NCBI GenBank assembly: GCA_003695765.1
Contig: RFHQ01000111.1
Span: 1-35,589, forward strand
From: Gammaproteobacteria bacterium
GTDB lineage: Bacteria > Pseudomonadota > Gammaproteobacteria > Steroidobacterales > GCA-2729495
Reading direction: 5' to 3'
Length of the DNA: 35,589 nucleotides
The notes beneath the pieces were generated by a model. It saw nothing but the letters and a program-made list of their open reading frames with translations. It ran no database searches and was not told where the DNA came from. Position 1 is the first letter of the stretch, and each line of letters begins with the position of its first letter. Positions 32,941 through 35,589 of the stretch are shown here, piece after piece. Both the position numbers and the translations under genes were made by a program.

Positions 32941-33414
32941 ATGGCAGCCAAGCAGAAGAAGGCCGGCGACGTGATCGCGGAGAATCGCCGCGCGCGTCAC
33001 GATTACTCGATCGAGGAGCAGCTCGAGGCCGGCCTGGCGCTGGAGGGCTGGGAGGTCAAGGCGCTGCGCGCCGGCCGCGCGAGCCTCACCGAGAGCTATG
33101 CGCTGCTGAAGGACGGCGAGGCCTGGCTGATCGGCGCCCACATCTCGCCGTTGCCCTCTGCGTCGACCCACGTCCGCGCCGACCCGACCCGCAGCCGCAA
33201 GCTGCTGCTGCACCGGAAGGAGCTGGACCGGCTGGTCGGCGCCGTCGAGCGCCGCGGCTATACGCTGGTGCCGCTGAGGCTCTACTGGCAGCGGGGCCGT
33301 GCCAAGCTGGCACTGGGTCTCGCCCGCGGCCGCAAGAAGCACGACCGGCGGGCCGCGGAGCGTGACCGCGACTGGCAGCGTCAGAAGCAGCGCTTGCTGA
33401 AGCGCGGCGCCTGA
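32941..33414 (+). CDS. smpB: SsrA-binding protein SmpB
   Basis: Partner of tmRNA in rescue of stalled ribosomes; binds the tRNA-like domain and takes the place of the missing anticodon arm. It has 157 residues. The N-terminus has [20 protein letters not shown] near 11-30, then [19 protein letters not shown]. The basic C-terminal tail [20 protein letters not shown]-like segment enters the mRNA channel in known structures. No ribosome binding site precedes the ATG. The ssrA gene lies about 1.5 kb downstream on the same strand. Confidence 0.97.
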   Translation: MAAKQKKAGDVIAENRRARHDYSIEEQLEAGLALEGWEVKALRAGRASLTESYALLKDGEAWLIGAHISPLPSASTHVRADPTRSRKLLLHRKELDRLVGAVERRGYTLVPLRLYWQRGRAKLALGLARGRKKHDRRAAERDRDWQRQKQRLLKRGA

Positions 33415-33454
33415 TGCACGAGCGAGATCGCCTGTACAGGACGGGAGGGACGCA

Positions 33455-34798
33455 ATGATGGCACCATGGGAGACTCCTGTCGCATTCGCCGGCAGGCTGC
33501 TGCCAATCTGCGCACTGGCCACGGCGATCGCCGCTTCGCCGGCCATGGCCGGTTCTGCGGAAGCGCCGGTGCGCGGCGGGGTCGATCTTTCGGGCGAATG
33601 GTATTTCGACGTGCTCAGTTCACCGAATGGGCCCGGCCAGCGCACGGCGCTGTTCAAGCAGGAAGGCGAGCGCGTGATCGGCTTCATCGACAGCAATGCC
33701 GCGTTCGGGCGGTTCGTCGGCCACTTCGACGGTCGGCAGCTCGAATTCACCGCCGTGCTGGAGTTCGGCGGACAGCCGATGGCGGCCGAATACCGTGCCA
33801 TGGTCGACGGCGACACGATGACCGGGCAGATCGACTACGGACTCTACGGTCAGGCGACCTTCGTCGCGCACCGCGGCCGGCGACCGGACGCGAAGTCGCC
33901 GGGCGAGCCCGGTGCCGGAATCGTCGGCTCGGCAACGACCGCCGGACTCGACGCCGCGCGGGCCGGCGACGCCTTCGGGCGCCTCGTCAACGGGCAGCTC
34001 GTGCCGGAAATGCTACCGGTCCCGGCAGGAACCTTCCTGATGGGCGACGACGATCCCTCGATCAACCCGGACTACAACGCCGACTTCCGGCAGGTGCACG
34101 AGGTCCGGATCTCGGCTTTTCGCATGAGCCGTTTCCCGGTGACCAATGCGCAGTTTCTCGCCTTCGCAAACGCGACCGGCGCCGAACTGCCGTTGCCGCC
34201 GCGCGGCTGGGGAGACTACTGGCACCGCTACCCGAACAACCCGGCCGTCAATGTGAGCTGGCAGGACGCGGCGGCCTATGCGCGCTGGCTCGCCGACATC
34301 ACCGGCGAGGGTTTTCGGCTGCCCACCGAGGCGGAGTGGGAATACGCGGCCCGAGCCGGCACGCGCGATCGGCGCTATCCCTGGGGCAATCGCTGGCGCG
34401 TGGACGCGGCCAACACCGCGACCTGGTGGATCGGACGCGAGGTCACGCGGGACGAGTGGAAGGCCTGGTGGGACGGGACCGGCCAGCGCCTGGCCGGATC
34501 CCAGCCGATGACCACGCGTGTCGGCCGCTTCCCACCGAATGCCTGGGGCTTCCACGACCTGATCGGCAACGTCTGGGAATGGACCGCCGACTGGTATCAG
34601 GCGGACTATTACGCGGTCTCGCCGGCCAGCGACCCGGCCGGACCGGCCGACGGGGAGGAAAAAGTGCTGCGCGGCTGCTCCTGGTACAACCAGCCGGAAG
34701 TCTGTTATCTGGCCACGCGTGACCGGTACGCGCCCGGGCTGCGGCTCTATTACAACGGGTTCCGAGTCGTCGCATCGCCGCAGCCGCCGACTCGATGA
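33455..34798 (+). CDS. Secreted SUMF1/FGE-like domain protein with N-terminal beta domain
   Basis: 447 residues, function unknown. A signal peptide is likely (cleavage after Ala32, AMA-GS). Residues about 44-140 form a small beta-rich domain (LSGEWYFDV, then GFIDSNAAFGRFVG and VDGDTMTGQIDYGLYG). Residues about 185-443 are a formylglycine-generating-enzyme sulfatase (SUMF1) domain: PAGTFLMGDD, RMSRFPVTNAQFLAF, RLPTEAEWEYAARAG and GNVWEWTADWY. The copper cysteine pair of true FGEs is incomplete: R406-G-C-S-W has Asn412 where the first Cys is expected; Cys417 is kept. It is therefore probably not an FGE. GGGAGGGA precedes the ATG at 33455. It sits between smpB and ssrA. Confidence 0.88.
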   Translation: MMAPWETPVAFAGRLLPICALATAIAASPAMAGSAEAPVRGGVDLSGEWYFDVLSSPNGPGQRTALFKQEGERVIGFIDSNAAFGRFVGHFDGRQLEFTAVLEFGGQPMAAEYRAMVDGDTMTGQIDYGLYGQATFVAHRGRRPDAKSPGEPGAGIVGSATTAGLDAARAGDAFGRLVNGQLVPEMLPVPAGTFLMGDDDPSINPDYNADFRQVHEVRISAFRMSRFPVTNAQFLAFANATGAELPLPPRGWGDYWHRYPNNPAVNVSWQDAAAYARWLADITGEGFRLPTEAEWEYAARAGTRDRRYPWGNRWRVDAANTATWWIGREVTRDEWKAWWDGTGQRLAGSQPMTTRVGRFPPNAWGFHDLIGNVWEWTADWYQADYYAVSPASDPAGPADGEEKVLRGCSWYNQPEVCYLATRDRYAPGLRLYYNGFRVVASPQPPTR

Positions 34799-34876
34799 CA
34801 GAGACTTTAATTTCTATTCATATACTTAGACACGTCTTTTAATGGGCTGCATAAGGTAGATTTCCACCGATGGGCA

Positions 34877-34904
34877 TTGCATTCGCCGCCGCAGCCCATA
34901 CACT
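34877..34904 (+). promoter_or_regulatory. Sigma-70 promoter for ssrA
   Basis: TTGCAT (34877-34882) and TACACT (34899-34904) lie 16 bases apart, 17 bases upstream of the mature tmRNA 5' end, leaving a short leader for RNase P to remove. The preceding 34800-34845 is strikingly AT-rich for this window and could act as an UP element. An eight-base inverted repeat, TGGGCTGC (34843-34850) and GCAGCCCA (34891-34898), flanks the -35 region. Confidence 0.65.
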
Positions 34905-35011
34905 GGTATCGGTTCGAATCTGGGGGCGACATGGCTTCGACGCGGGTCGCGAAACTCCAGGTGCATGCCGAGGTGCAGGTGCCTCGTTAAACTGTCTGCA
35001 AACCTATAGTT

Positions 35012-35044
35012 GCCAACGACGACAACTACGCACTCGCCGCTTAA
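35012..35044 (+). other. tmRNA proteolysis-tag reading frame
   Basis: The resume codon GCC at 35012 opens ANDDNYALAA followed by TAA, with TATAGTT just before, similar to the resume context of Escherichia coli. The tag differs from the enterobacterial ANDENYALAA only by Asp for Glu at position four. The C-terminal LAA needed for ClpXP recognition is kept. Confidence 0.95.
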
Positions 35045-35265
35045 TACCCGGTAGGGTGCCGTCTGGCCGGAGCCGTGCTTGTGCGTCCGTAACCAGGCGT
35101 CATTTCTCACAAGCTCGCCGCAAAGCCTGCCCGGGGTGGCGCGGTTAAAACTCAACCGGGCTCGCCGTTCGTCTTCCCTGCCCGTCGGGTAGCGAACGGT
35201 CAAAACAATAGACGCGGATAAGCATGTAGATCCTGGGGCGGAGGGCTCGCGGACGCGGGTTCGAT

Positions 35266-35531
35266 TAGTGAAATGGTCGCCGCGGGGAGTGATCCCCGAT
35301 GGAAAAGAGGGCTCATACGGTGAACGCTAAGGGGCGATGCCCTATGCCAACGCCGTCCGGTCAACGGGAAACCGGGAAGCCGGCTAGAGACTCATAGGCT
35401 CCTGGGGCCGCACGCGGCTACGGAGTACTAGGGTGGATTGATCGGTGATGATTGGTCCACAACACGCCCTCCCCTGCAGCGATGCAGGTGAAGGAATAGT
35501 CCAGCCCGCATCGAAAGATGCGGAATAGCTG
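35266..35531 (+). other. Group I self-splicing intron in the ssrA T-loop
   Basis: 266 nt, no protein gene. P1: exon bases 35262-35265 (CGAT) plus TA (35266-35267) pair with TGGTCG (35274-35279), putting a U.G pair at the 5' splice site after T35265. P2: CGGGG 35283-35287 with CCCCG 35294-35298. P3: GAGGGC 35307-35312 with GCCCTC 35466-35471. P7: GACT 35389-35392 with AGTC 35498-35501, in R-like and S-like contexts (GAATAGTCC). P8: CCTGCA 35473-35478 with TGCAGG 35483-35488. P9: CCGCATC 35506-35512, GAAA loop, GATGCGG 35517-35523. The last base is G35531 (omega-G). CGGGAAACC near 35365 resembles the P/Q core element. Splicing yields a 7-nt T-loop, TTCGATT. Subgroup not assigned. Confidence 0.9.
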
Positions 35532-35552
35532 TCCCGCCGCCTCCACCAATTG

Positions 35553-35578
35553 AAAAACCCGGCATTCGCCGGGTTTTT
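35553..35578 (+). terminator. Rho-independent terminator of ssrA
   Basis: CCCGGC (35558-35563) and GCCGGG (35568-35573) form a six-pair stem with loop ATTC, followed by five T and further T-rich bases; a matching A-run precedes it. It begins five bases after the encoded CCA. This is the only canonical terminator seen in the window. Confidence 0.93.
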
Positions 35579-35589
35579 CTTTGCTGCAT

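Larger units (their letters stand above)
34922..35548 (+). ncRNA. ssrA: tmRNA (SsrA), gene interrupted by an intron
   Basis: Acts as tRNA and mRNA in trans-translation. The 5' end GGGGGCGACATGGCTTCGACG and the 3' exon ending CGCCTCCACCA form a 7-bp acceptor stem with the G3.U70 alanine identity pair. GGTGCATGCCGAGG near the start and the GCATGTAGATCCTG stretch near the end match the tmRNA core. The tag frame is at 35012-35044. The T-arm 5' half GCGGG-TTCGAT ends at 35265; the matching T-CCCGC begins at 35532, so 266 bases interrupt the T-loop. Exons sum to 344 + 17 = 361 nt, close to the 363 of Escherichia coli. CCA is encoded. Confidence 0.97.

Noticed and set aside
34905-34925. Possible tRNA remnant (GGTTCGAATC) just before ssrA
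   Set aside because: The T-loop-like string has no matching stem, acceptor or anticodon arm; it is most likely the leader of the tmRNA precursor.
35532-35589. Genomic island or integrase attachment at the ssrA 3' end
   Set aside because: ssrA ends are frequent integration sites, but only 41 bases follow the gene here, holding its terminator; no direct repeat or integrase gene is visible.

Overview
The window is a dense block of chromosomal housekeeping genes from a GC-rich gammaproteobacterium. I infer this from gene content and order: separate nuoC and nuoD, tpiA-secG-tRNA-Leu ahead of nuo, rlmE-ftsH-folP-glmM, dapB-carA-carB-greA, hrcA-grpE-dnaK-dnaJ, nadK-recN, fur facing away from bamE, ratA-rnfH near smpB, and smpB close to ssrA. 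hrcA is absent from enterics. Together with the GC content and Pseudomonas/Xanthomonas-like Fur and NuoG, it points to a Chromatiales- or Xanthomonadales-like lineage. I cannot name the species.

Layout. Positions 1-9616 (minus strand) hold nuoA to nuoK plus the first 125 codons of nuoL, encoding respiratory complex I. tRNA-Leu(GAG), secG and tpiA lie upstream on the same strand, followed by glmM, folP, ftsH and rlmE, all minus (to about 15998). yhbY is plus strand, divergent from rlmE and convergent with greA. The minus-strand run greA, carB, carA, dapB, dnaJ, dnaK, grpE, hrcA fills 16341-27167 (transcribed from hrcA toward greA). It contains at least two clear internal control points: a near-perfect heat-shock (sigma-32) promoter before dnaK, and a sigma-70 promoter plus leader before carA. 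nadK and recN are plus strand; fur is minus and bamE plus, with face-to-face promoters; rnfH, ratA and a sodium-dependent transporter are minus; smpB, a secreted SUMF1-domain protein and ssrA (tmRNA) are plus.

The most notable feature is the tmRNA gene at the right end. A 266-nt insert without a protein gene splits the T-loop of its tRNA-like domain. The insert has the hallmarks of a group I self-splicing intron: a P1 helix with a U.G pair at the 5' splice site, P3, P7, P8 and P9 pairings, and a terminal G. Removing it restores a 361-nt tmRNA with a 7-nt T-loop, a G3.U70 alanine acceptor stem and the tag ANDDNYALAA. The smpB gene for its partner protein is about 1.5 kb upstream, and its promoter suggests an almost leaderless mRNA.

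Other points: fur appears to start at CTG behind a strong ribosome binding site; yhbY looks leaderless; carA has a leader with a hairpin and an eight-codon ORF overlapping its start; a 12-bp hairpin separates dnaK from dnaJ; and the SUMF1-domain protein lacks one of the two cysteines of true formylglycine-generating enzymes. No insertion sequence, prophage, CRISPR array or rRNA was seen. No gene-free stretch exceeds 300 bases.
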